Assembly (NCBI GenBank): GCA_030692685.1
Contig: JAUXZO010000002.1
Coordinates: forward strand, 1 to 60,154
Origin: Acidovorax sp.
GTDB taxonomy: Bacteria > Pseudomonadota > Gammaproteobacteria > Burkholderiales > Burkholderiaceae_C
Direction of reading: 5' to 3'
Length of the DNA: 60,154 nt
Shown here: one piece after another, positions 26,151 to 33,987 of the stretch
Numbering within the stretch: the stretch's first letter is position 1
Layout of the letters: each line of letters begins with the position of its first letter
Position numbers and translations under genes: made by a program
The notes under the pieces: model-generated
What the model was told of the DNA's origin: nothing
Seen by the model: the letters and a program-made list of their open reading frames with translations, nothing else
Databases searched by the model: none

Positions 26151-26420
26151 ATGCAAATCTCTGAACTGATCGGCTACCTGGCCGCTGCCCTCACCACCTG
26201 CAGCTTTGTGCCTCAGGCGCTGCACACCTTTCGCACGCGGGACGTGAGTGGCATCTCGCTGGGCATGTACAGCGTGTTCACTGTGGGCATTGCGCTGTGG
26301 CTGGTATATGGATTCGCACTGAAGGCCTGGCCCATCGTGGCGGCCAATGCCATCACGCTGGTGTTGGCGGGCGCCATCCTGGGCATGAAGGTGGTGTACG
26401 GGACGCGCCGGCGGCGTTGA
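26151..26420 (+). CDS. SemiSWEET-family sugar transporter
   Basis: An 89-residue, three-helix membrane protein. The PQ-loop motif is in TTCSFVPQALHTFRTRDVSG; SLGMYSVFTVGIALWLVYGF and NAITLVLAGAILGMKVVYG are helices two and three. This is the bacterial SemiSWEET layout, in which two copies dimerise to make a sugar pore. The size matches the family, about 85-95 residues. It lies 51 bases after dacB, same strand, with no terminator between. The actual substrate is unknown. Confidence 0.88.
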   Translation: MQISELIGYLAAALTTCSFVPQALHTFRTRDVSGISLGMYSVFTVGIALWLVYGFALKAWPIVAANAITLVLAGAILGMKVVYGTRRRR

Positions 26421-26552
26421 CGCAGCGGGTGTGGGCGCGGGCGCTGTCACCTAGGCGTCTGTTGCGCAGGGTGGCCCGCGTTATCCCCAATGGATGCTGC
26501 AGTGCAGGTGCGCGCACGATGCGTCGTTCTTCACTGACCGAGGGTTCCATCC

Positions 26553-27851
26553 ATGACGTATTTCCGCCTTACCTGTGTCGCCGCCGCTGCAGTCCTGCTT
26601 GTCGCTTGCGGGGGTTCTGACGACCCCGCGCGCGGCGCGTTGATCGACCCTCCAGCCACGCTGACCACCTTGACCGCGGCCCAGATCGACGCAGGCACCG
26701 CTGCCAGTGGCCTGCAGGCCATCAGCGGCAAGGCCAAATGTGATGTGAAGGTGGTGTCGCTGAACTACGCCACCGCAGGCGCCAAAAGCGGCGAAAGCAC
26801 CAACGCCTCGGGCGTGATGCTGGTACCCGCTGGCAGTTGCACCACCGCTGCAGCCCTGGTGGCCTACGCCAAGGGCACTGATGTACAAAAGCCGCACACA
26901 CTGGCCAACCCGCAAGACGGCGAAACCTTCTTGCTGGCCGCCATGTATGCCGCCCAAGGGTATGCCGTAGTGGCCACCGACTACCTGGGTTTTGCCAAGT
27001 CAGGCTACAGCTACCACCCCTACCTGCATGCCGACTCGGAAGCCACCTCGGTCATCGACTCGGTGCGCGCAGCCCGCAATGCAGCGAGCACCGTGGGCGC
27101 CAGCCTGTCGGGCAAGGTCATGTTCACCGGCTACTCGCAAGGCGGTCACTCATCCATGGCAGCGCACCGCTCCGCGGAGCGCGACTACGGCAATGAATTC
27201 AACGTAGTCGCGGGCGCCCATTTGGCAGGCCCCTACAACCTGTCGGGGTCGCTGCAAGTGCCTGACGCGATTGCGGGGGTGCAGTTCTTCGTGCCCTACC
27301 TGGTGACCGCGTGGCAGAAGGTGTATGGCGATGTCTACAGCGACGTGAAGACGGTGTTCAAGGCCCCTTACTCGGGCTACATCGAGAACCTGCTGCCCAG
27401 CCCGACACTCAACTACACCACCTTGGTGACGAGCGGGATGCTGCCCGGCGGCACGCCCAACCAGGCGCGCGACGCGGTTTTCCAGCCCGACTTCATCAAG
27501 GGCTCACAAACCAGCACCACCCACCCCCTGTATTTGGCGGCCAAAAAGAACGACCTGCTGGGCTGGAGCCCCAAGGCGCGTGTACTGCTGTGTGGCGGCG
27601 CGGGTGACCCCACAGTGCCACCGGCCGTCCACCAGGTGGTGATGAAGGCCGATTTTGACCGCCGGGGCCTCACCAACGTTACATCGGTCGATGTGGATGC
27701 CGCCATCCAAGCCACCTTTGGCCCCGGTGGCAAAGCGCCTACAGACCCCACTTCGCCCGCGTTTGCCGCCTACTACGGCAGCTACCACGGTACCTACGAG
27801 CCACCGTTCTGCCATGCGCAGGCCCGTGCTGTATTTGAAACCGTCAAGTAA
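26553..27851 (+). CDS. Lipoprotein alpha/beta hydrolase, secretory-lipase-like
   Basis: A 432-residue exported hydrolase. The signal peptide ends with the lipobox LLVAC (Cys19), so it is likely anchored in the outer membrane. The nucleophile elbow is FTGYSQGGHSS. GAGDPTVPP supplies an Asp and YYGSYHGTYEPPFC near the C-terminus a candidate His, completing a Ser-Asp-His triad. The phrases YAVVATDYLGFAKSG and HPYLHADSEATSVIDSVRA recall the LIP-type secretory lipase family. The substrate may be a lipid or another ester. It is followed by a bidirectional terminator shared with the GDSL gene. Confidence 0.8.
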   Translation: MTYFRLTCVAAAAVLLVACGGSDDPARGALIDPPATLTTLTAAQIDAGTAASGLQAISGKAKCDVKVVSLNYATAGAKSGESTNASGVMLVPAGSCTTAAALVAYAKGTDVQKPHTLANPQDGETFLLAAMYAAQGYAVVATDYLGFAKSGYSYHPYLHADSEATSVIDSVRAARNAASTVGASLSGKVMFTGYSQGGHSSMAAHRSAERDYGNEFNVVAGAHLAGPYNLSGSLQVPDAIAGVQFFVPYLVTAWQKVYGDVYSDVKTVFKAPYSGYIENLLPSPTLNYTTLVTSGMLPGGTPNQARDAVFQPDFIKGSQTSTTHPLYLAAKKNDLLGWSPKARVLLCGGAGDPTVPPAVHQVVMKADFDRRGLTNVTSVDVDAAIQATFGPGGKAPTDPTSPAFAAYYGSYHGTYEPPFCHAQARAVFETVK

Positions 27852-28000
27852 TTCCATTTCAAAACCATCCGTGTCGTTGTTGCTTCGCCTTGCCCTGCTG
27901 AAGCACTGTCTGCGGCTTCGCGCCTCGACACGAATGATTTAGAAACGGAACAAGCCAAAGGGCATCTGCCTGCGCTGCCCCTGCAGGGCAGCGCACAGCA

Positions 28001-28028
28001 AAAAGCCGACCCTGGGGTCGGCTTTTTC
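28001..28028. terminator. Bidirectional Rho-independent terminator
   Basis: AAAAGCCGACC and GGTCGGCTTTTT form a long perfect stem with a two- to four-base loop, flanked by A-runs and T-runs. It serves both the lipase (plus) and the GDSL gene (minus). Confidence 0.93.
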
Positions 28029-28098
28029 TTTGCGCATTTTGTGCGCTGTGTCTCGTTGCAGCGCTATTCACGAGCGCTGTCAGACCACAGCTGCTGAT

Positions 28099-29052
28099 TT
28101 ACCAGCGTGCCTTCAGGCGATCATGGGCGTAGGTCCCAAACTGGCGTTGCGCAGACGGCGTGAGGTAGACCGAGTCGGCGAACACATACGAGGCCTGATT
28201 GGCACCCGACAGCAGGGTCGAAGTGTTGCACAGGGCCGAATTGACCCGGCCTGCGCCAATGCCGATGCCGTTGCTGGCGTCCACCGAGGTGCACACGGCG
28301 GTGGTAGCGTTGTTGAAGCCGTAATTGGCGGGTACGTCGGCGTAGAGGTTCACGTAGTAGGCCAGGTCCACATACAGCACGTTGGCGCCCAGGTCCACAA
28401 TGCCCACGAGCAGGCCGTCGTTGAAACGGCTGCTGGCGTCTGCCAGCAGGGTTTCGCGGCCAATGGTCTTGGCCCACGGGGTCTTGCTCAAGTTGTAGGT
28501 GCCGCTCACCACCACGTACTTGGCGCCTGCCGTCACCAGGCGTCGCACCTGCGCGGCCAGGTCTTCGCCGGCCTTGCGGGAAGCCGCCACCATGGCGGCT
28601 TCGGTCTGGGTCCCCGCGCTGACGGCGGCCATGCCGGCGATCACGTCGCTGATACCGCCACTCAAGATCACCACATCGTTGGCGCCAAAGCGGTTGCTTG
28701 CCAGAAAGGTGTCGATCTGCTCGGTGATGGTGGGGGTGCTGGCGTTGCCTGCCGCATCGGGCTTGGCGGCCACACGTGCATTGCCGACGGCATAGCTCTT
28801 GCCCCCCGTTGCAGCAGGCGTCAGGGACTTGCCATAGTTGGCAGCCACCTGCAGCGTCCAGTTGTTCACGCTGCCGTCATTGACGGTGTAGAGCGAACCC
28901 TTTTGCCCCACGTCGCTGTTGGCATCGCCAAACGCGATGAAGCGTTCGGGGGTGATGGCTGATTCGGTGGTGCTTGAACCACAGGCCGCAAGCAACGCGG
29001 CCGACGCACATGCGGCGACCAGTACGGTGCGGCGCATCCAATTTGCTGCCAT
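28099..29052 (-). CDS. GDSL/SGNH-like lipoprotein lacking the catalytic residues
   Basis: A 317-residue putative lipoprotein (lipobox LLAAC, Cys24). Its overall pattern fits the SGNH/GDSL esterases of the autotransporter-passenger type: block I FIAFGDANSDVG, block III VVILSGGISDV, block V FADSVYLTPSAQRQFG. In active enzymes block I reads GDSxSD; here the nucleophile position (residue 44) is Ala. The GxND Asn of block III is replaced, and the His of the C-terminal DxxHPT motif is Tyr. The fold is probably kept but esterase activity is doubtful. It is convergent with the lipase gene. The 75 bases between its start and tsaC hold nothing recognised. Confidence 0.75.
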   Translation of the reverse strand: MAANWMRRTVLVAACASAALLAACGSSTTESAITPERFIAFGDANSDVGQKGSLYTVNDGSVNNWTLQVAANYGKSLTPAATGGKSYAVGNARVAAKPDAAGNASTPTITEQIDTFLASNRFGANDVVILSGGISDVIAGMAAVSAGTQTEAAMVAASRKAGEDLAAQVRRLVTAGAKYVVVSGTYNLSKTPWAKTIGRETLLADASSRFNDGLLVGIVDLGANVLYVDLAYYVNLYADVPANYGFNNATTAVCTSVDASNGIGIGAGRVNSALCNTSTLLSGANQASYVFADSVYLTPSAQRQFGTYAHDRLKARW

Positions 29053-29127
29053 GTATTTCTCCAGAAAAGTGGGGGGTAGTTTAGCGGTGCAATGTCAATG
29101 CATGTAAAGCAGCGCCATTGCGGACCG

Positions 29128-30159
29128 TCACGCTGCAGCAGCGCGCTGCAAGCGGTCGCGCACGCCTTCCCATTCGGGGCTGGGGGGCGGGGTCTCGATC
29201 CAGATCAGTTTCACGCCATCGCCGTCAAACCCGCGTAGCACAGCAAACAGCTGCTGCGCGGTGGCGGCGGCGTCGTCGGGCATGCGGCGCATCACCAGCT
29301 TCGAGGACTTGGTGCGCAGCACGGAACGGGCGTAGACCGCGATGTGGACGGCTTCGGCCCCCAGCAGGTCCAAACCGGTTTGCAGGCCCTTGGCGTCCAT
29401 CAGCCGGACCTTGGCATTGGGCGCGTAGTGGGCTTCGAGCGTGCCCGAGGCGCGGGGTGTGAGCGCGGGCAGGTCTTCTTGGGACAAGGGCGCCGTGCCG
29501 CAGGCCGCCCGGATCTGCTCGCGCGTGATGGCGCCGGGCCGCAGCAGCACAGGCACGCCGCGGGTGCAATCCACAATGGTCGATTCAATGCCCACGGCGC
29601 AGGGCCCGCCGTCCAGCACCAGCAGGTCAGCGCCCAGCTCGTCCTGCACATGCTGGGCGGTGGTGGGGCTCACGCGGCCAAAGCGGTTGGCACTGGGCGC
29701 GGCCACGCCCCACACGGGCGGCCCGCCTTGGGTCTGGTCCTCGCCGGGCGCCGCGCAGGCCAACAACAGGGCATGCGCCACTGGGTGCGCGGGGCAGCGC
29801 AGGCCCACACTGTTTTGGCCGCCAGTAGCGGCGGCGGCGATACCGGGCAGGCGCGGCAGGATGAGGGTGAGCGGGCCGGGCCAGAAGGCATCGACCAGCT
29901 TTTGCGCAAAGTCCGGTACCTCGCTGGCAAAGTGCGCGATGCCGTCGGCGTTGGCCACATGCACGATCAGCGGGTGGTCACTGGGACGCCCCTTGGCGGC
30001 AAAAATCTGCGCCACAGCGGCATCGCTGCTGGCGTCGGCGGCCAGGCCGTACACGGTTTCGGTGGGCAGGCCCAGCAGTGCGCCACTGCGCACAGCCCGC
30101 GCTGCAGTGGCGATGGATGCGGGCAGGGTGCCGTCAAGAATCATGGATTGAACCGCCAT
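29128..30159 (-). CDS. tsaC: L-threonylcarbamoyladenylate synthase, Sua5 type
   Basis: Makes threonylcarbamoyl-AMP from Thr, bicarbonate and ATP, the first step of t6A tRNA modification. It has 343 residues: an N-terminal YrdC domain (LGLPTETVYGLAADA, FAAKGRPSDHPLIVHV, FWPGPLTLILPR, GVAAPSANRFGRVSPTTA, GIESTIVDC, LLRPGAITREQI) followed by a linker and a C-terminal Sua5 domain (ASGTLEAHYAP). It is therefore the long form. The start ATG at 30159 overlaps the purK stop by one base (TGATG), a strong sign of coupling. It is the last gene of purE-purK-tsaC. Confidence 0.93.
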   Translation of the reverse strand: MAVQSMILDGTLPASIATAARAVRSGALLGLPTETVYGLAADASSDAAVAQIFAAKGRPSDHPLIVHVANADGIAHFASEVPDFAQKLVDAFWPGPLTLILPRLPGIAAAATGGQNSVGLRCPAHPVAHALLLACAAPGEDQTQGGPPVWGVAAPSANRFGRVSPTTAQHVQDELGADLLVLDGGPCAVGIESTIVDCTRGVPVLLRPGAITREQIRAACGTAPLSQEDLPALTPRASGTLEAHYAPNAKVRLMDAKGLQTGLDLLGAEAVHIAVYARSVLRTKSSKLVMRRMPDDAAATAQQLFAVLRGFDGDGVKLIWIETPPPSPEWEGVRDRLQRAAAA

Positions 30160-31394
30160 CAGAACGGTGCAATGCCCAGCAGCGCTGCGGCCTGCAGGGC
30201 GGTGGCGCGTGCGGCTTCGGCGGTGGCGGCGGTGATGTTGAGGTGGCCCATCTTGCGGCCGCGCTTGGCTTCGCGCTTGCCATACAGGTGCAGGTGCGTG
30301 CCCGGCAGGGCCAGCACCTTGGTCCAGGGAGGCGTCCGCTCGGCATCGCCTTGGGCAAACCACAGATCGCCCAGCAAGTTGAGCATGACGGCCGGGCTGT
30401 GCTGGCGCGGCTGCGTCAGCGGCAGGCCCGCCATGGTGCGCACCTGCAGTTCAAACTGCGACACGTCGCAGGCGTTCTGGCTGTAGTGGCCGCTGTTGTG
30501 GGGGCGGGGGGCGATCTCGTTGACGACCAGGCTGCCGTCCTGCAGTACGAAGAACTCCACACACAACACGCCCACGTACTGCAAGCCGTTTGCTATCGAA
30601 ATCGCAGCTGCTACCGCTTGCTGAATAAGCGCCAGGGGCAGATTTTGCTCAAAAACTTCTGTCACGGCCAAAATGCCGTCTCGGTGCAGGTTGCGTTGCA
30701 CGGGCAGGTGTACGGTGGCGCCGTCAGCGCCCCGCGCCACAATCACCGAGCATTCCAGCGCCAGCGGCAGCATTTTTTCCAGCACGCACGGTACGTTGCC
30801 GACAGACTCCCATGCCGCAGCCAGCTCGGCGGGCGTCTTCACGCGCACCTGGCCCTTGCCGTCATAGCCCATGCGAGCTGTTTTCAGGATGCCTGGTAAG
30901 AGATAGGCCCCCACGCTCCCCAAGGGGGCGCTCGCTTGCTTGGGGCGGCCCGGCGCTGCGCTCGGTTCAGCCGACACGGCCGCCAGTTGCTCGGCCGTTT
31001 CGATCACCGCATACGGCGCACAGGGCACGCCGCAGGCCACAAAGTGGGCCTTTTCGCGCGCACGGTCCTGCGCCACGGACACGGCGCTGGCGGCGGGTGA
31101 CACGGGGCACTGCGCGGCCAATGCGGCCAGCGCCGCAGCGGGTACGTTCTCGAACTCGGTGGTCACCGCATCCGACAGGCGGGCCAGCTCGGCCAGGCCT
31201 TGGGGGTCTTCGTATCCCGTCTGGATGTGGTGGTGGCTTACCAGCCCCGCGGGGCTGGTGGGGTCGGCATCGAGCACGGCGGTGAAGTAGCCCATGGCCT
31301 GCGCCTGGTGCACAAACATGCGGCCCAGCTGGCCGCCACCGAGCACGCCTAGCGTGCTACCGGGCAGAAGGGGTTGATCAGTGAAGTTTTTCAT
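30159..31394 (-). CDS. purK: N5-carboxyaminoimidazole ribonucleotide synthase, with two repeat insertions
   Basis: ATP-grasp enzyme converting AIR and bicarbonate to N5-CAIR for PurE in purine synthesis. It starts MKNFTDQPLLPGSTLGVLGG with GGGQLGRM. ATP-grasp blocks are ILKTARMGYDGKGQ, VLEKMLPLALECSVIVAR and NEIAPRPHNSGHY. The 411 residues exceed E. coli PurK (355) largely because of two repeat-derived stretches. SAEPSAAPGRPKQASAPLGS (about 143-165) is a family-2b element. EQNLPLALIQQAVAAAISIA (about 247-268) is a family-1 element. Both keep the frame and lie in what look like surface loops. It overlaps tsaC by one base. Confidence 0.93.
   Translation of the reverse strand: MKNFTDQPLLPGSTLGVLGGGQLGRMFVHQAQAMGYFTAVLDADPTSPAGLVSHHHIQTGYEDPQGLAELARLSDAVTTEFENVPAAALAALAAQCPVSPAASAVSVAQDRAREKAHFVACGVPCAPYAVIETAEQLAAVSAEPSAAPGRPKQASAPLGSVGAYLLPGILKTARMGYDGKGQVRVKTPAELAAAWESVGNVPCVLEKMLPLALECSVIVARGADGATVHLPVQRNLHRDGILAVTEVFEQNLPLALIQQAVAAAISIANGLQYVGVLCVEFFVLQDGSLVVNEIAPRPHNSGHYSQNACDVSQFELQVRTMAGLPLTQPRQHSPAVMLNLLGDLWFAQGDAERTPPWTKVLALPGTHLHLYGKREAKRGRKMGHLNITAATAEAARATALQAAALLGIAPF
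30592..30656 (+). repeat. Family-1 dispersed palindromic element inside purK (antisense to the gene)
   Basis: GAAATCGCAGCTGCTACCGC, then TTGCTGAATAAGCGCCAGGG and GCAGATTTTGCTCAAAA on the plus strand. Read from the purK strand, the frame would meet TAA in the consensus loop (CAA-TAA). This copy has CAG-CAA there, so it stays open. Confidence 0.85.
30908..30955 (-). repeat. Family-2b GC-rich element inside purK
   Basis: In purK direction it reads GCGCCGGGCCGCCCCAAGC, followed by CCCCCTTGGGGAGC and GTGGGGGCC. It matches the copies at 31395-31468 and 41590-41662. It is translated in frame as a Pro/Ala/Gly-rich loop. Confidence 0.8.
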
Positions 31395-31468
31395 CGCCGG
31401 GCCGCCCCAAGATGAAAAAGCGGCACCCTCGGGGGGCAGCGATCCGCGCAGCGGTGGAGCGTGGGGGT
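31395..31468 (-). repeat. Family-2b GC-rich element between purE and purK
   Basis: On the minus strand it begins CCCCCACGCTCCACCGCTGC five bases after the purE stop codon. It continues CCCCCCGAGGG and ends TTGGGGCGGCCCGGCG, touching the purK start codon. It therefore supplies the whole purE-purK spacer and leaves no ordinary Shine-Dalgarno for purK. Confidence 0.85.
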
Positions 31469-31473
31469 CTTGT

Positions 31474-31965
31474 TCATGCAGGCGGCAAGGTCATGTTGCG
31501 CGCCACCTCCGTCTGCTCGGCGCGGAAGGCTTCCAGGCGCTGGCGCAGTTCGGGGCTTTCGTTGGCGAGCAGGGCCACGGCAAACAGGGCCGCGTTGGCC
31601 GCGCCCGCCGTGCCGATGGCAAACGTTGCCACGGGGATGCCTTTGGGCATCTGCACGATGGAATGCAGCGAATCCACGCCTTGCAAATGGCGGCTTGCCA
31701 CGGGCACACCCAGCACGGGCACGGTGGTCTTGGCGGCGATCATGCCAGGCAGGTGGGCGGCGCCCCCGGCCCCGGCGATGATGGCCTTGAGGCCCCGGCT
31801 GACAGCGGCCTCGGCGTAGGCAAACATGTCGTCCGGCATGCGGTGGGCCGACACCACGCGGGCCTCGTGGGCGATGCCGAACTGTTCAAGAATTTGCACT
31901 GCATGCTGCATGGTGTCCCAGTCGCTGCTGGAACCCATGACGACGCCGATCTGGATGGGTTTCAT
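31474..31965 (-). CDS. purE: N5-carboxyaminoimidazole ribonucleotide mutase
   Basis: Converts N5-CAIR to CAIR in purine synthesis. It has 163 residues, the class I (bacterial) size. Features: [14 protein letters not shown] at the N-terminus, VSAHRMPD with the catalytic His, the phosphate loop [13 protein letters not shown], and [20 protein letters not shown] with [15 protein letters not shown]. It is the first gene of purE-purK-tsaC and divergent from ybbN. The 152-base gap to ybbN must contain both promoters. Confidence 0.96.
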   Translation of the reverse strand: MKPIQIGVVMGSSSDWDTMQHAVQILEQFGIAHEARVVSAHRMPDDMFAYAEAAVSRGLKAIIAGAGGAAHLPGMIAAKTTVPVLGVPVASRHLQGVDSLHSIVQMPKGIPVATFAIGTAGAANAALFAVALLANESPELRQRLEAFRAEQTEVARNMTLPPA

Positions 31966-32117
31966 GGTGTTGGGGTGGCAGGTGACGGGCTGAACCCGCC
32001 TGCACCGCTGTAGGTAGAACCGGCGATTTTACTTTTTGCGCCCCCCTTCTTGGCACCCGGACATTTCGATGGGCCAAAATAGCGCGAACAAGCACCATCG
32101 GCCCCCGGCCCACCACC

Positions 32118-33026
32118 ATGATTGATGTCACCGTAGAGAACTTTGAAACCGAGGTGGTTGCCGCCTCGATGAACGTCCCCGTGCTGGTGGACTTCTGGGC
32201 GCCCTGGTGTGGCCCGTGCAAGTCGCTGGGCCCGGTTCTCGAAAAGCTGGAAACCGCCTACGACGGCCGTTTCAAGCTGGTCAAGATCGATTCGGACCAG
32301 GAGCAGCAACTGGCGGGAATGTTCGGCATCCGCAGCATTCCCACCTGCGTGCTGCTCATGAACGGCCAGCCTGTAGACGGCTTCATGGGTGCTTTACCTG
32401 AAGGCCAGGTCCGGGAGTTTCTGGACAAACATGTGCCCACTGCGGATGAGGTGGTGGCCGAAGCCGAGGAAGAAGAGGCCCTGGACGCCCTGGCCGAAGG
32501 CGACACTGGCACTGCGCTCGAAAAGCTGCAGCACGCCGTGGTGACCGACCCGTCCAACGACGATGTGCGTTTTGACTACGTCAAGCTCTTGCTGCAACTG
32601 CGCCGTGAAGACGACGCCAAAGTGGCGTTTGCTCCGGTGATCGCCAAGGCAGCCGGTTCGCGCAAGCTGGGTGCGCTGAAGGCGTGGATGGATGCTCTTG
32701 ATTTTGTAGCTGCTAGCGCTTATGGGGAAAGCGCTGGAGCCGATTTTGACTTAAAAATCGCCACCAACAAGCGCGACTTTGACACCCGCTACGCCCGCGC
32801 GCGCTGGCTCATGGCGGGCCAGCGCTGGACGGACGCCATGGACGAGTTGCTCGAAATCCTCATGCGCGACAAGGCCTGGGGTGAAGAGCTGGCCCGCAAG
32901 ACCTACGTGTCCATCCTTGAAATCATCGAGCCCCCCAAAGTCAAGGTGGCCGACGGCCAGATCCCGCCCGATGACCCCGTGGTGGCCACGTACCGCCGCC
33001 GCCTGTCGAGTGTGGTGCTGAGCTGA
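32118..33026 (+). CDS. ybbN: Thioredoxin-TPR co-chaperone, YbbN/CnoX type, with an in-frame repeat insertion
   Basis: Cytoplasmic holdase and redox chaperone that protects proteins and hands them to DnaK/GroEL. The N-terminal thioredoxin domain has an intact WCGPCK (Cys31, Cys34), unlike E. coli YbbN, which lacks the first Cys. SIPTCVLLMNGQPVDGFMG contains the cis-Pro. The C-terminal half is made of helical TPR-like repeats (ALAEGDTGTALEKLQHAVV, ARWLMAGQRWTDAMDELLE) and ends in YRRRLSSVVLS. It has 302 residues against 284 in E. coli. The extra residues include DFVAASAYGESAGADFDL (about 194-211), a family-1 repeat at 32698-32757. Confidence 0.9.
   Translation: MIDVTVENFETEVVAASMNVPVLVDFWAPWCGPCKSLGPVLEKLETAYDGRFKLVKIDSDQEQQLAGMFGIRSIPTCVLLMNGQPVDGFMGALPEGQVREFLDKHVPTADEVVAEAEEEEALDALAEGDTGTALEKLQHAVVTDPSNDDVRFDYVKLLLQLRREDDAKVAFAPVIAKAAGSRKLGALKAWMDALDFVAASAYGESAGADFDLKIATNKRDFDTRYARARWLMAGQRWTDAMDELLEILMRDKAWGEELARKTYVSILEIIEPPKVKVADGQIPPDDPVVATYRRRLSSVVLS
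32698..32757 (+). repeat. Family-1 dispersed palindromic element inside ybbN
   Basis: TTGATTTTGTAGCTGCTAGC, then GCTTATGGGGAAAGCGCTGG and AGCCGATTTTGACTT. The frame is GTA-GCT-GCT-AGC-GCT, the same as in mtnN and leuS. The loop is TAT-GGG-GAA where intergenic copies often carry TGA. Confidence 0.9.
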
Positions 33027-33081
33027 TCCACTGGAAACCCCGGGAGTTTTCCCCCGCGCAGGCTGTGAAAAACTCCGGCGG

Positions 33082-33924
33082 ATGGGTTTATCGATCACTT
33101 GCGCAATGCGAGCCGCAGTGACTATCTTTCGCACAACGGCCCGGTATGTCGGCGCAGGGCTGCTGTGCCTGTGCATGTGGCTGGCGGGGTGCGCCACCCG
33201 ACCGCCGGAGCCAGATGCTGTGGTCACCGGCGTCGCTTTGACCCGTGAACGCGTCGTCCTGCCACCCGAGGCGGTGTTCGAGGCCACGTTGCTCGACGTG
33301 ACCAACCCCGACGCGCCGCCGGTGGTACTGGGTCGCCAAAGGCGCGAACCCGCAGGGCAGCCACCGTTTGCCATCCACATTCCCTATGCTTCAGTGCGTT
33401 TTGTCCCCAAGGGTCGGTACGAGGTGCGGGCGACGCTGTCGCTGGAAGGGCGGGTGTTGTGGACCACGGACATGCGCAACCCGGTTCCGCAAGATGCCGC
33501 CTACCGCCACGTGAGCATCCAGCTGCTGCGGCTGTTGCCCCAGCAGGCCCGGGTCGAGGCCGGCGTGCCACTGGCGTTGACGCACTGGCGGCTCACCGAG
33601 ATCGACGGCGAACCCGTGCCGCGGCCTGCTGAGGGCGCGGTCGGCCCGCATCTGGTGCTGCACACCGACGAGCCCCGGGCCACCGGGTCTGGCGGGTGCA
33701 ACCGGTTCTTGGTGGACTTCGACGTGCAAGGCGGGCGAATGCGCTTTGGGCGGGTGGTGTCCAACATCGCGCTGTGCCTGGAGTCGAGCGGCGTGGAAGA
33801 GCGGTTCTTCAGCACTCTGGCCGTGGTCGAAAGTTTTCGGCAGCAGGGCTTGCAATTGCTGCTGCGGGACGCCGAAGGCAAACCCGTGTTGCGCTTTGAG
33901 GCCACGGAAACCCTGTTGAAGTGA
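33082..33924 (+). CDS. Lipoprotein with YbaY/YscW-like and META domains
   Basis: A 280-residue exported protein. The signal peptide ends in the lipobox WLAGC (Cys about 36). The first mature half (VTGVALTRERVVLPPEAVFE, LGRQRREPAGQPPFAIHIPY) resembles the YbaY/YscW-type pilotin domain. The second half (LTHWRLTEIDGEPVPRP, GSGGCNRFLVDFDVQGGRMR, ALCLESSGVEERFFSTL) is a META/HslJ domain, known from heat-inducible and motility-linked proteins. Either the ATG at 33082 or the one at 33106 could be the start. The precise role is unknown; probably outer-membrane stress or assembly. Confidence 0.78.
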   Translation: MGLSITCAMRAAVTIFRTTARYVGAGLLCLCMWLAGCATRPPEPDAVVTGVALTRERVVLPPEAVFEATLLDVTNPDAPPVVLGRQRREPAGQPPFAIHIPYASVRFVPKGRYEVRATLSLEGRVLWTTDMRNPVPQDAAYRHVSIQLLRLLPQQARVEAGVPLALTHWRLTEIDGEPVPRPAEGAVGPHLVLHTDEPRATGSGGCNRFLVDFDVQGGRMRFGRVVSNIALCLESSGVEERFFSTLAVVESFRQQGLQLLLRDAEGKPVLRFEATETLLK

Positions 33925-33987
33925 CGCCGCCGTGCAGCCGATGCGCGCGGTGAAGGTCCCGCGCGTCTTGTGGCTAAAAAGGGTGGC

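Noticed and set aside
28062..28080. AGCGCTATTCACGAGCGCT palindrome near the GDSL gene end
   Set aside because: The core resembles the family-1 hairpin, but the flanking TAGCTGC and GGCCAATTT parts are absent.
33043..33076. Inverted repeat GGAGTTTT/AAAACTCC after ybbN as a terminator
   Set aside because: No T-run follows the stem on either strand and the loop is long; it may be a weak hairpin but not a standard terminator.
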